Of a stretch of 64,000 nt of DNA, positions 51,963-60,452 are shown one piece after another. Position 1 is the first letter of the stretch. Each line of letters begins with the position of its first letter. The translations under genes were made by a program, and so were the position numbers. Origin of the DNA: Halobacterium sp. R2-5 (GTDB taxonomy: Archaea; Halobacteriota; Halobacteria; Halobacteriales; Halobacteriaceae); NCBI RefSeq assembly GCF_011734195.1, contig NZ_JAANTH010000001.1, positions 1,426,001 to 1,490,000 of the forward strand. The letters are read 5' to 3'. The notes beneath the pieces were generated by a model. The model was not told where the DNA came from and did not search any database. It worked only from the letters and a program-made list of their open reading frames with translations.

Positions 51963-53141
51963 ATGTTACCGCCCGGTGCGGACGCCGTCGTCGTCCGGCA
52001 CGGCGACGTCGGCGTGAAGTCGAGTTCGGTGCAGGCCGACATGGAGCGCCGGCTCCGCGACAACCTCGAAGCCATCCTCGACGACCGCGGGATTCCGGGC
52101 GACGTCGAACGCGAGTGGGGGCGACTGCTCGTCCGGACGCCCGAGCCCGACGCTGCCGCCGACGCCGCCGCGGACACGTTCGGCGTCGTGTCCGCGAGCC
52201 CCGCGGTCTCCGTGCCCGCCGAGATGCGGTCGATTCGCGGTGCGCTCGCGCTGACCGCCCGCGAGTGCTACGACGGCGGGGCGTACGCCGTCGACGCCCG
52301 CCGCGTCGGTGACCACGAGTTCACCAGCCACGACGTCAACCGCCTGGGCGGCGACGCGGTCTGGTACGCCGTCGAAGGCGACGTCCGCCCCGAGGTCGAC
52401 CTCGACGACCCCGACGTCACGTTCTTCGTCGAGGTCCGCGACGACGAGGCGTTCGTCTTCGTGGAGAAGCGCGACGGCGCGGGCGGCCTGCCGCTGGGCA
52501 GCCAGAAGCCGCTGGTCGCGCTCGTCTCCGGCGGCATCGACTCCCCGGTCGCGGCGTGGGAGGCGATGAAGCGCGGGTCGCCGGTCGTGCCGCTGTACCT
52601 CGACCTCGGGCCGTACGGCGGCCCCGACCACCGCGCCCGCGCCGAGGAGACCGCGCGGCGGCTGTCGGCGTACGCGCCGAACTACGACCTCCGGCTGCGC
52701 GTCGCGCCCGCCGGCGACGCGGTCGCGCGCCTCGGCGAGGAAGTCGGTCGCACGCGGATGCTCTCCTACCGCCGGTTCATGTACCGGGTCGCCGAACGTC
52801 TCGCCGAGCGCGTCGGCGCGGTCGGCGTCGTCACCGGCGAGTCTCTCGGCCAGAAGTCCAGCCAAACAGCGGGGAACTTCGCGGTCGTCGACCGCGTGAC
52901 CGACCTTCCGATTCACCGGCCGCTGTTCGCGCTCGACAAACAGGAGATAGTCGCTCGCGCCCGCGACATCGGGACGTACCGGGACTCCACGCTCGACGTC
53001 GGCTGCGACCGGCTGGCACCGAGCCAGCCGTTGACGTCGGCGTCGATGGAGAGCGTGCTCGCCGACGAGCCCGACGACCTCTTCGAGTGGGCGCGCGAGG
53101 CCGCCGACGCCGTCGAGGTCGCTGGGGAGGTGCCGGCGTGA
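51963..53141 (+). CDS. thiI: tRNA 4-thiouridine synthase ThiI
   Basis: This 392-residue enzyme transfers sulfur to uridine 8 of tRNA. An N-terminal ferredoxin-like region and THUMP domain (residues about 60-165) bind tRNA. The PP-loop is VALVSGGIDSPVAAW, and the GESLGQKSSQTAGN and HRPLFALDKQEIV segments complete the adenylation site. No rhodanese domain follows, as in other archaeal ThiI, so sulfur comes from another donor. Its stop codon overlaps the next gene's GTG by 4 nt. Confidence 0.96.
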   Translation: MLPPGADAVVVRHGDVGVKSSSVQADMERRLRDNLEAILDDRGIPGDVEREWGRLLVRTPEPDAAADAAADTFGVVSASPAVSVPAEMRSIRGALALTARECYDGGAYAVDARRVGDHEFTSHDVNRLGGDAVWYAVEGDVRPEVDLDDPDVTFFVEVRDDEAFVFVEKRDGAGGLPLGSQKPLVALVSGGIDSPVAAWEAMKRGSPVVPLYLDLGPYGGPDHRARAEETARRLSAYAPNYDLRLRVAPAGDAVARLGEEVGRTRMLSYRRFMYRVAERLAERVGAVGVVTGESLGQKSSQTAGNFAVVDRVTDLPIHRPLFALDKQEIVARARDIGTYRDSTLDVGCDRLAPSQPLTSASMESVLADEPDDLFEWAREAADAVEVAGEVPA

Positions 53142-53590
53142 CCCGCGTCTGCATCGTCGGCAGCGACGGCGTCGACCTCCGCACGGACCTGTTCTCGTAC
53201 GAGACCGCGCGCCAGGCGCTCGCGACCTACGACATCCAGTCGCCGTACGAGAACACGGTCGCCGTCGACACCGTGAGCCTCGGCGCTGCGGTGTCGCTGC
53301 TGAACGACCTGAACTGGTATCTCGTTCGGCTCGCCGAGGAGGCGTTCGTCCTCGAACCGTCCGTGGCCGACGACGAGTGGCTCTCCCGGGACCTCGCGGC
53401 GGCGGTGCGGGACGGTGACGTGCGCGCGGCCGAGACGGACGCGCGCCTGAAAGTCTACGGCGTCGAGGACGGCGCGCTCGTCGAGCCGATGTATGTCACG
53501 CGCGTACAGGGCGAGCGCCCGGACTACGACCTCCGGGACGTCGAGGAGACGGTCGTCGTGCGCGTGACCGACGAGGAGTTCGAGGCGTAG
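53138..53590 (+). CDS. DUF5804-like small protein coupled to thiI
   Basis: This 150-residue acidic protein begins VTRVCIVGSDGVDLRTDLF with a Cys in the first strand. A conserved-looking DTVSLGAAVSLLNDLNWYLVRL helix and beta-rich C-terminus follow. I recall this as the haloarchaeal DUF5804 family, function unknown. The GTG start overlaps the thiI stop. This tight coupling suggests a role with ThiI in tRNA thiolation, which is inference only. Confidence 0.75.
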   Translation: MTRVCIVGSDGVDLRTDLFSYETARQALATYDIQSPYENTVAVDTVSLGAAVSLLNDLNWYLVRLAEEAFVLEPSVADDEWLSRDLAAAVRDGDVRAAETDARLKVYGVEDGALVEPMYVTRVQGERPDYDLRDVEETVVVRVTDEEFEA

Positions 53591-54592
53591 TCAGGCGTCG
53601 AAGACGCCCGCCGAGAGGTAGCGCTCGCCGGAGTCCGGGAACACCGTGACGACCAGCGGGCAGTCGTCGTACTCCGGCGACCCGCCGTCCGCGAGCGCGT
53701 CCTCGTCGAGGCCGGCGTCCGCGAGGTCGGCCGCATCGAACTCCACGTCCGGGCAGTTCAGCCCGGGTTCGGCGATGCGTTCGGCGACGCGCTCGGCGGC
53801 GATGGCGGCGGCGCCGCTGGACTGCCCGACGAGGATGCCCTGCTCGCGGGCGAGCTCGCGGACGCGGGCTTCGGCGTCCTCGACAGCTACGGTCTCGACG
53901 GTGTCGACGAGGTCGCGGTCGAGGAGGTCGCTGACGAAGCCCGGCCCCATCCCCTGGAAGTCGTCGTCGCCGGATTCGCCGGTGGAGAGCACGGCGTTGC
54001 CCTCGGGTTCGATGGCGACGACCTCCATGTCCGGGTACTCCTCCTTGAGTCGCGTGGCGGTGCCCGTGATAGTACCACCAGTACCGACGCCAGCGACGAA
54101 CGCGTCGATCTCTCGGCCTTCGACCTGTTCGATGATCTCCGGGGCGGTCGTCCGGTAGTGCGCGCGCGGGTTCGCGGGGTTCTCGAACTGGGAGACGCGG
54201 AATCCGCCGTCCTCGGCGGCGATGCGGTCGGCGCGCTCGTTGGCGGTCTCCATGCCTCCCTCGACGAGTTCGAGGTCGGCGCCGTACGCGCGCAGGAGAC
54301 GGCGGCGCTCCTCGGACATCGACGCGGGCATGACGATGGTGAGGTCGTAGCCGCGCGCGGCGGCGACGACGGCGAGGCCGATGCCGGTGTTCCCGCTGGT
54401 GGCTTCCACGAGACGGTCGCCGGGCGAGACGTGCCCCTCGCGTTCGGCGGCGAGCACCATCTCGCGGGCCGGCCGGTCTTTCGCGGACCCGCCGGGGTTG
54501 AACGCCTCGAGTTTCACCGCGATCGTCGCGCCCTCGGGAGACGGAACGCGGACGAGCGGTGACCCGATGGCCTCGAGGATGCTGTCCTTCAT
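53591..54592 (-). CDS. cysK: cysteine synthase (PLP-dependent)
   Basis: This 333-residue fold-type II PLP enzyme makes cysteine from O-acetylserine (or O-phosphoserine) and sulfide. The PLP lysine is in FNPGGSAKDRPA, the substrate loop is EATSGNTGIGLAVVAAARG, and the phosphate-binding loop is GVGTGGTITG. The ending is slightly longer than in bacterial CysK. Cystathionine beta-synthase lacking the CBS domain is an alternative. Its stop is adjacent to the DUF5804-like stop, convergent. Confidence 0.93.
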   Translation of the reverse strand: MKDSILEAIGSPLVRVPSPEGATIAVKLEAFNPGGSAKDRPAREMVLAAEREGHVSPGDRLVEATSGNTGIGLAVVAAARGYDLTIVMPASMSEERRRLLRAYGADLELVEGGMETANERADRIAAEDGGFRVSQFENPANPRAHYRTTAPEIIEQVEGREIDAFVAGVGTGGTITGTATRLKEEYPDMEVVAIEPEGNAVLSTGESGDDDFQGMGPGFVSDLLDRDLVDTVETVAVEDAEARVRELAREQGILVGQSSGAAAIAAERVAERIAEPGLNCPDVEFDAADLADAGLDEDALADGGSPEYDDCPLVVTVFPDSGERYLSAGVFDA

Positions 54593-54667
54593 TGCCGTAC
54601 TGTAGGAGTCCCCGCAGTAAACCAGTAACGGGACGCGACAGACGCTGCCGGGTTCTCCGCGAGGCGG

Positions 54668-56101
54668 TCAGCCGGCGGCGTAGACGGCCGCCCAGCGCGG
54701 TCCGGCGCGTTCGGCGAGCCACGCGCCGACTGCTGCGAGGGCGACGCTCGCAGCGACGAGACTGATGGCGTGAGCGAGCGGGAGCGGGCCCGACGCCGCG
54801 GCGAACGAGACCAGCAGGACGGGGACCACGGGGACGGCGACGCCGACGGTGAACAGCGCGAACCGCCCGGCGTCGAAGAGGAACTCGTTCGGGTCGAAGC
54901 CCGCGAGCGCGACGGTGAGCCCGAACAGGTACAGCGATAGGCCGGCGAGCAGCGCGAGGCCGGCAACGGCGTCGGCGGCCGACACGTCGTAGACCGCGAG
55001 CACGACCGCGTAGGCGGCTACCGCCGTGGGGAGGCCGGTCAGCAGGAACGCGGTGCGTTTCGCGCGGAACACGTCGAGGACAGCCACCGGCAGCAGCAGG
55101 TACTCGCCGACGCCGTCGAACTGCGTGAGCCAGTTGTACGTGGTGAACGCGCTGAGCGCGAGTATCGCGCCGAAGAAGATACCGGGACGGGGCGCGACGC
55201 CGACGATTCGCGCGGCGACGTCGACGAGGAACGCGGCGAGCGCGAGCAGGACGCCCGCGGAGACGACCGGCTTGAGAACGCCGCCGCTGGAGCGCGCGAG
55301 GTCGAGGAGGGTGCGCGCGACGAGACCGTCGTCGTCGCGCACGGCGTCGGCGAGCGGCCCGAACTGGTTCGAGCGGGTCGCGGCGGACTCGCGGTGCGTC
55401 GGGTCGTAGGCGGCGAGCGCGGCAGCGCCGACGGTGAGCGCGGCTGCGAGCACGAGGAACGCGTGCGCGGGCTCGGTCGCGACGACCGCGTTCCACGCCG
55501 CGGCGGCGTTCCCCGTGGCCCAGAGCGCGCCGAGACTGACGGCGACGGTGAGCGCGAGCGCCCACGCCGGGACGCCACGCGTGCGTGCGGCGATGGCCGC
55601 GAACGTGGCGACCATGCCGGCCGCGAACGCGACCAGCAGGGACACCCACAGCGAGAGGAGTGCCGCCGGAGCGAGCGCGCCGGTCGCGACGAGCGGCGCG
55701 AAGCCGACGCAGACGGGCAGCAGGAAGAAGCCGGCGTAGAAGCCGGCGTCCTTCACGAGGAACGCGCCGAGGAGCTGGCGCCGGGAGAGCGGGAGGTAGC
55801 CCGCCGCCGAGAGCAGGACGTCGACGTCGCCGAGCGCGCGCTCCAGCAGGTCGTCGCCGACGAGGCCCGCGGTCCCCGTGTAGAGCCCGAAGCCCAGCAC
55901 GAGCACGCGTGCGCCGTCCGCAATCGCCGCGGGAGCCGTGCCGGTGAACCGGAGCGCGGCGACCGTGGCGGCAGTCGCGACGGCGACGAAGACGGGCATC
56001 GCGCCGAAGCGCCGGCCGCCGAACAGCGCGGCGTGCAGGCGGTGCTCCTCGCGGCCCATCGCGCGCAACACCAGCCACGTGGTCGACGCCACCTCAGTCA
56101 C
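54668..56101 (-). CDS. ABC transporter permease, about 12 spans
   Basis: This 477-residue hydrophobic protein has about 12 membrane helices and little sequence outside the membrane. It follows an ABC ATPase with an 8-nt overlap, so it should be that ATPase's membrane partner, probably forming an ABC-2-like exporter. The family is not clear to me, and no canonical import motif (EAA loop) is present. The start at 56101 gives MTEVASTTWLVLRAMGREE, a plausible cytoplasmic N-terminus. Confidence 0.8.
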   Translation of the reverse strand: MTEVASTTWLVLRAMGREEHRLHAALFGGRRFGAMPVFVAVATAATVAALRFTGTAPAAIADGARVLVLGFGLYTGTAGLVGDDLLERALGDVDVLLSAAGYLPLSRRQLLGAFLVKDAGFYAGFFLLPVCVGFAPLVATGALAPAALLSLWVSLLVAFAAGMVATFAAIAARTRGVPAWALALTVAVSLGALWATGNAAAAWNAVVATEPAHAFLVLAAALTVGAAALAAYDPTHRESAATRSNQFGPLADAVRDDDGLVARTLLDLARSSGGVLKPVVSAGVLLALAAFLVDVAARIVGVAPRPGIFFGAILALSAFTTYNWLTQFDGVGEYLLLPVAVLDVFRAKRTAFLLTGLPTAVAAYAVVLAVYDVSAADAVAGLALLAGLSLYLFGLTVALAGFDPNEFLFDAGRFALFTVGVAVPVVPVLLVSFAAASGPLPLAHAISLVAASVALAAVGAWLAERAGPRWAAVYAAG

Positions 56102-56837
56102 CCCCAGCCGTGGGCGTGTCCCGCGGGTCGGCGCCGTCCACCTCGTCGAGGAACACGTCGAGCAGACCGGGGCCGGTGGTTTCGACGTCGTGTTCTGCGA
56201 CGATGCGGCCGTTCGCCACGATGCCGACCCGCGAACAGACGTCCTCGGCGACGTCGATGTTGTGCGTCGAGAGGAAGACCGCGTTGCCGTCGCGGGCGTA
56301 CGACTCGACGTGGCGTTTGACCTGTTCCTGGACGATGGGGTCGAGGTTCGCGAGCGGTTCGTCGATGACGACCACGTCCGGCTCGTGGACGAACACCTGC
56401 GTCAGCATCACTTTCTGCTGCTGGCCGCGGGAGAGGTCCGCGCAGAGCGTGTCGAGTTTCGCGGCGAACCCGAGGCGCTGGCTCCACGTCTCGACGCGCT
56501 CGGCGAGCGTCTCGTCGTCGATGTCGCGGACACGCCCGACGAACTCGAAGAACTCTCTCGGGGTGAGGAAGCTCGGCGGCGACTGCTGTTCGGGGAGGAT
56601 TCCGGCCCGACGCCGCGTCTCCACGGGGTCGGTCGTCGGGTCGGTGCCGAGCACGTCGACGCTGCCGGCGTCCGGCCGGAGCTGGCCGGTGAGGATTTCG
56701 ATGGTCGTGGTCTTCCCGGCGCCGTTCGGCCCGAGGAACCCGTACACCTCGCCGCGATCGACGGTGAGACCCAGCCCGTCGACGGCCTGCACGTCCCCGT
56801 AGGCCTTCCGCAGGGAGGCGGCCTCGATGACAGTCAT
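56094..56837 (-). CDS. ABC-2 type transporter ATPase
   Basis: This 247-residue ATPase has Walker A GPNGAGKTT, Q-loop-like LPEQQSPPSF, an ABC signature reading LSRGQQQK instead of LSGGQ, Walker B VVVIDEPLANLD and switch His in LSTHN. The layout is that of drug- or natural-product-export ATPases (ABC-2 type, CcmA-like). The ATG at 56837 is chosen because the family begins MTVIEAASLRKAYG. Paired with the downstream permease. Confidence 0.93.
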   Translation of the reverse strand: MTVIEAASLRKAYGDVQAVDGLGLTVDRGEVYGFLGPNGAGKTTTIEILTGQLRPDAGSVDVLGTDPTTDPVETRRRAGILPEQQSPPSFLTPREFFEFVGRVRDIDDETLAERVETWSQRLGFAAKLDTLCADLSRGQQQKVMLTQVFVHEPDVVVIDEPLANLDPIVQEQVKRHVESYARDGNAVFLSTHNIDVAEDVCSRVGIVANGRIVAEHDVETTGPGLLDVFLDEVDGADPRDTPTAGGD

Positions 56838-56925
56838 CGTCGGGACTGCGCGGGGCTGCCCAATCAGTCTCCCGGTGAGTCGCCGCGAGCGCGAGCCTTT
56901 TGCCCGGGCGCGCCAACAGACGGGT

Positions 56926-57288
56926 ATGAGCCTGAGCACGATGGAGCCGAACCCGGCGTGGGACGCCGAGTCCTACCCGGACGTAGTGGAGACGTTCTCG
57001 AACCTCGACGACGACGTTGTCGTCCGCGTCTGGGGCGCGGACTGGTGCGGTGACTGCCGCGGCCAGCTCCCGGACTTCGCGGCGGCGCTGGAGGCAGCGG
57101 GCGTCGAGAATGTCGAACAGTATCCCGTCGAACGCGAGGACGGCGAGAAGTACGGCCCGGAGGTCGAGGAGTACGACGTCGAACTCATCCCGACCATCGT
57201 CGTCGAGCGCGACGGCGAGGAGCTCGCGCGGTTCGTCGAGGAGGAGGACGTCTCTCCCGCGGTCTACCTCGCCGACCAGCTGGAGTAG
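56926..57288 (+). CDS. thioredoxin-like protein (WCGDC)
   Basis: This 120-residue thioredoxin-fold protein has the active-site motif WCGDC in VWGADWCGDCRGQLPDF, followed by the cis-Pro region VELIPTIVVERDGEELARF. WCGDC differs from thioredoxin WCGPC, and such proteins often act as reductases or shuttle thiols. I took the ATG at 56926 (T-rich element at about 56898); an ATG at 56941 is possible. It is divergent from the ABC ATPase gene. Confidence 0.87.
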   Translation: MSLSTMEPNPAWDAESYPDVVETFSNLDDDVVVRVWGADWCGDCRGQLPDFAAALEAAGVENVEQYPVEREDGEKYGPEVEEYDVELIPTIVVERDGEELARFVEEEDVSPAVYLADQLE

Positions 57289-57360
57289 CCGCGCTGCTGG
57301 TCGCTGTTCTCTCGGACAATCGGACGAGGGGAGGTTGGCTCGACCGCCGAGCGGTCTCCG

Positions 57361-58209
57361 TTAGGAGCTATTCCCGTCAGTCGCGTTCCCGGCTGTTCCG
57401 TTCTCGTCGTCGGGAGCGTTCCCGCCCGTGCCGTTGCCAGCGGTCCCGTTCCCGGCACCGGTGCTCGGTTCGAGGGCTTCGCCGGCGACGTACTCGTTGA
57501 CCCGGTCGATGACTTCCGCCTCGGCGAGCGCCTCGTCGAAGGCGTTCTCGTAGGGCAGGCTGCCGGCGAGCGGGCGGACGACTGCGGCGTGGCGTCCCTC
57601 GACGCTGTGGATGCTGAGCGCCGGCAGGAGCAGCCCCTGGTTCTCGATGAACGGGGCGGCGCCGGCGTACGCGCCGACGCCCGTGTCCTCCAGCTGGGCG
57701 GCGGTCTCGACGAACTCGACCGGGTCTTCGACCGCGGTCCCGAAGTCGAATTCGGGTGCCTCGACGGGAGTCCCGCCGATGTCCTCGATGAGCGACGAGA
57801 GCGCTTCGACGTGGGTCTCCTCGTGGTCACGGATGACGCCGAGTTGCTCGTAGACCTGCGCCTGGAGCGCGTCCGGCGAATCGGCGAGCAGCGAGAGCAC
57901 CTGGGAGTCCGCGCCGAACAGGTCGTCCTGACTGATGTTGTCCAGTGCCTCCCGGTAGAAGGCGGCTTCGAGGTGTTCGAGCGTGAGCGCGTAGTTGAGA
58001 ATCGCGATGTCGCTCTCGAAGTCGGCCTGCGGCGGTTCGCCCTGCGGGCCGCCGTTCCCGCCGTCGCCCTCCTGGGCGAGCACCGACCCGGAGCCGAACG
58101 CGCCGCCGAGGCTGAGCGCGCCGAGGACGCCCGCAGAGCCCGCGAGGAACTTTCGGCGGCCGTCGTCTGTCTGGGGGTTCTCCACTGGTTGCTGGTCGTC
58201 GTGAACCAT
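57361..58209 (-). CDS. Tat-exported ferritin-like domain protein
   Basis: This 282-residue protein has a Tat signal (DGRRKFLAGSAGVLGALSLGGAF). It is followed by a four-helix ferritin-like domain of the Ferritin_2 type: ILNYALTLEHLEAAFYREAL, RDHEETHVEALSSLIEDIGG, then a longer second half. Glu and His in LEHLEAAFY and HEETH would be metal ligands. The C-terminus is an Asn/Gly/Thr-rich, probably glycosylated tail. Related proteins are outside the cell with unknown function, perhaps iron or oxidant handling. Confidence 0.87.
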   Translation of the reverse strand: MVHDDQQPVENPQTDDGRRKFLAGSAGVLGALSLGGAFGSGSVLAQEGDGGNGGPQGEPPQADFESDIAILNYALTLEHLEAAFYREALDNISQDDLFGADSQVLSLLADSPDALQAQVYEQLGVIRDHEETHVEALSSLIEDIGGTPVEAPEFDFGTAVEDPVEFVETAAQLEDTGVGAYAGAAPFIENQGLLLPALSIHSVEGRHAAVVRPLAGSLPYENAFDEALAEAEVIDRVNEYVAGEALEPSTGAGNGTAGNGTGGNAPDDENGTAGNATDGNSS

Positions 58210-58476
58210 ACGAGACCGTACTGCCCTGCCGTGGATTGTTATTGGCCGCATCGCGGCTGCGGCCGGTTCGGAAGTACCCGACCTACGACACGTCTCGTGG
58301 GTCGTGCTTCTGGTGGTAACGGCGACAGTGCGCTCGCGCTGCGAGAAAGGACGGCGTTACTCGACGTAATGGTGCGTTGTCCGAGAGGTCCGATTGCGGG
58401 CGACGATCGTCGAGGCCATCCCCTATCGATCTTCTTGTCCTTTATACGCCTGCACCGCCAACTTCCCCGCGTTCAA

Positions 58477-58716
58477 ATGTGTGCGTCTACGTCGCCCGGC
58501 TCGGGCGAGCCTCACGACCTCCTGCTCGACATCATCGACACGCTGGACGCTCGCGGGCTCGACCCCCGCTCGTTCCAGCTGCACGACTTCGTCGACGTCG
58601 ACGCCCTGGAGCGACTGATCGCGTCTTCCGAGGGCGACGTCGAGGTACGGTTCACCGTCGAGGGGTTCGACCTCGCGGTGACTTCGAACGGCGTCCGCGT
58701 GCTCGACGAGGACTGA
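58477..58716 (+). CDS. HalOD1 output-domain protein (short)
   Basis: This 79-residue protein is close to a bare HalOD1 domain, the haloarchaeal output module often fused to receiver or PAS domains. DLLLDIIDTLDARGLDPRSFQLHDFVDVDALERLI is the helical start and VEVRFTVEGFDLAVTSNGVRVLDED the beta-rich end. I took the ATG at 58477; TTTATA near 58440-58445 would give a short leader. It precedes a second HalOD1 gene. Confidence 0.85.
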   Translation: MCASTSPGSGEPHDLLLDIIDTLDARGLDPRSFQLHDFVDVDALERLIASSEGDVEVRFTVEGFDLAVTSNGVRVLDED

Positions 58717-58724
58717 CGGCGGAG

Positions 58725-58862
58725 CTATCGACGGCCGCTCTTCTCGGATGCTCGGAGTTTGAGGACGACACGCCTGAGCACGGCTATTCCCGACAGTTCG
58801 ACGAGCGTCTGCGTCGCGCCGACCGCGGGCGCGAGCGCGTACTCCGAGGGTTGCGCGAGCAC
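58725..58862 (-). CDS. possible hydrophobic small ORF or remnant
   Basis: The minus-strand frame from a GTG at 58862 encodes 45 residues, with a hydrophobic stretch (AQPSEYALAPAVGATQTLVE) followed by RRVVLKLRASEKSGRR. Third positions are G/C-rich in the first part only. It could be the end of a lost membrane-protein gene. It has no visible ATG or clear promoter. Evidence is weak. Confidence 0.2.
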   Translation of the reverse strand: MLAQPSEYALAPAVGATQTLVELSGIAVLRRVVLKLRASEKSGRR

Positions 58863-58924
58863 GGGCGTCAGTAACGGAACGGTCGGCAGACGCGTACGTT
58901 TGCATCTCTTCGGTCCGGACTGTT

Positions 58925-59284
58925 GTGACGAATCGGGTGAAAAACTGGACGGGTTTTCCGCGGGCGGCCCGAACGGGGAGTGTGGAGTACGAGATTAGCG
59001 CCGACGAGTCGGTGAGTGTTGCCGTGGTGCGCGCGGTGAGTGCGGTCCGCGGCATGAAGCCGGACACGCTCCCGGCGCTGGGGAACGTGCTCGACACGGA
59101 CGCCCTGGACGTCATGTTCGGGCCGCAGAACGACGGCACGCCGCGCACTGGCGGCCGCGTGTCGTTCGTCTACGGCGACTGTCGCGTCGCAGTCGAGCAC
59201 GGCGAGTACCTCTCGCTGGAACCGCTCGACGCCGCGGTCGGCCGCGAGCGAAACCCCGAGCGCTCGGAGGACGGACACACCTGA
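58925..59284 (+). CDS. HalOD1 output-domain protein (second)
   Basis: This 119-residue protein has a HalOD1 domain from about residue 20: VEYEISADESVSVAVVRAVSAVRGMKPDTLPALGNVLDTDALDVMF, then RTGGRVSFVYGDCRVAVEHGEYLSLEPL. The start is uncertain: GTG 58925 or GTG 58982. The latter has a GGTTTTCC element about 27 nt upstream and would give a domain-only protein. It is convergent with the TrmB-type gene next to it. Confidence 0.83.
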   Translation: MTNRVKNWTGFPRAARTGSVEYEISADESVSVAVVRAVSAVRGMKPDTLPALGNVLDTDALDVMFGPQNDGTPRTGGRVSFVYGDCRVAVEHGEYLSLEPLDAAVGRERNPERSEDGHT

Positions 59285-59295
59285 CTCGGAGCGGC

Positions 59296-60099
59296 CTACC
59301 GCCCGGGGTCGTGTTCGAGCAACAGCCCCTGCGCCATGAGCCGCCGCGCGATGACGACGAGGCCGTTGCCGAACCCCTTGCCGAAGATAGCCTGCTCGTC
59401 TTTCGACTCGGGCATGATCGAGCTCAACAGAATCGTCGAACGGTCGACGAGCAGGAGGCGGCCGATAGCCGTGTCGCCCTCGGCCGCGTTCTCGCCGTGC
59501 AGCCACTCGAGCCCGGAGCGGAACGTCGTGGCGTTCGGGATCTCGTCCCGAATCCGGTCCTCCAGCGGCTCCGTCAGCGCGCCGACGAGCAGTTCGATGC
59601 TCGGATCGAGCTCGTTGAGCACGGCGACGAGGTCGTCTGTCAGCAGCTTCTCGTCGCCGAGGACGAGCACTACCTCGTCGGTCGCCTCCGCGATGAGGTC
59701 GTTCGAGCGGTTCTCGACGCTGTCTCTGCCGGACAACGCCCACACCTGCTGGCTGGGCTCGCTCTCGTCCTCCTCGACGATGTCCATGGTTTCGAGGGTG
59801 TCTTCGAGGCGCTCGACGCGGTCCTCGTACTGGTCGCGCAGCGTCTCCATCGCCTCGGACAGCGGCACCGCGCGGAACCGCTGCGGGCTGGAGTGCTGGA
59901 CCTCGACCAGCCCCTGTGCTTCCAGCACTCGTATCGCGTCGTAGACCCGCGTCCGTGGGACTTCCGTCGTATCGCTGAGTTTCTTCGCGGTGCCCGTGTT
60001 CAGCCGCGTGAGTCCGACGAAGCACCGCGCCTCGTACTCTTTCAGTCCGAGTTGCTGGAGGAGTTCGATCGCCTCCTCCGAGTTTTCTGTTTTGCTCAT
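59296..60099 (-). CDS. TrmB-family transcriptional regulator A
   Basis: This 267-residue protein has a TrmB-type winged helix (EAIELLQQLGLKEYEARCFVGLTRLNTGTAKKLSDTTEVPRTRVYDAIRVLEAQGLVEV). A coiled-coil segment (about 85-110) and a C-terminal phospholipase-D-like fold follow (SNDLIAEATDEVVLVLGDEKLLTDDLVAVLNEL). The C-terminal sugar-binding domain of classical TrmB is absent. A second paralogue lies divergently at 60453. Target genes are unknown. Confidence 0.9.
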   Translation of the reverse strand: MSKTENSEEAIELLQQLGLKEYEARCFVGLTRLNTGTAKKLSDTTEVPRTRVYDAIRVLEAQGLVEVQHSSPQRFRAVPLSEAMETLRDQYEDRVERLEDTLETMDIVEEDESEPSQQVWALSGRDSVENRSNDLIAEATDEVVLVLGDEKLLTDDLVAVLNELDPSIELLVGALTEPLEDRIRDEIPNATTFRSGLEWLHGENAAEGDTAIGRLLLVDRSTILLSSIMPESKDEQAIFGKGFGNGLVVIARRLMAQGLLLEHDPGR

Positions 60100-60452
60100 G
60101 TGTCCTGGCCCCCGGCACAACCCGGGTTCTCACTAGTCGTTGAGCCCGGGAACGGATAGGTATTGTCACGGGTACAATCACAGAGGGAGTGGGCGAGATG
60201 TAGAATACACCATCTTCGGGAGTCCTGTACGGCGGATTGTTCTCGCCTATATCGTACTGTTGTGATTAGAGTGACTATAGAACGGAGGGGACTCTGGTGC
60301 ACGCCGGGCCGAGGAACGCCGATTCAGTTTGTTTACCCACTTAATCACAAAAGAGATAATGGTGCGTGGCGGATAGGGGTACCCACTCGTAGGCGGCATC
60401 GGGCGGCAACTCGGCCGTAGCGTCCGACCGCACGCCGGCAGCCACACCACAG
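60100..60452. promoter_or_regulatory. 353-nt AT-richer control region between two TrmB paralogues
   Basis: No gene is supported. It holds ATTGT-N7-ACAAT (60162-60178), 63-79 nt upstream of regulator A. Also present are a CCCGGG pair (60121-60126 and 60145-60150) and several TATAT- or TTAAT-like elements (about 60249 and 60342). Regulators A and B are divergent and both promoters must lie here. Cross- or auto-regulation is plausible. Confidence 0.45.

Noticed and set aside
58377-58874. Longer plus-strand frame overlapping the first HalOD1 gene
   Set aside because: Its protein is Arg/Pro-rich frame-shadow sequence, while the HalOD1 frame has clear domain similarity.
60254-60280. TACT-N10-GAGTG similar to the TrmB recognition motif
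   Set aside because: Spacing and last base differ from the known TACT-N7/8-GAGTA motif, and the regulators here lack the sugar-binding domain.
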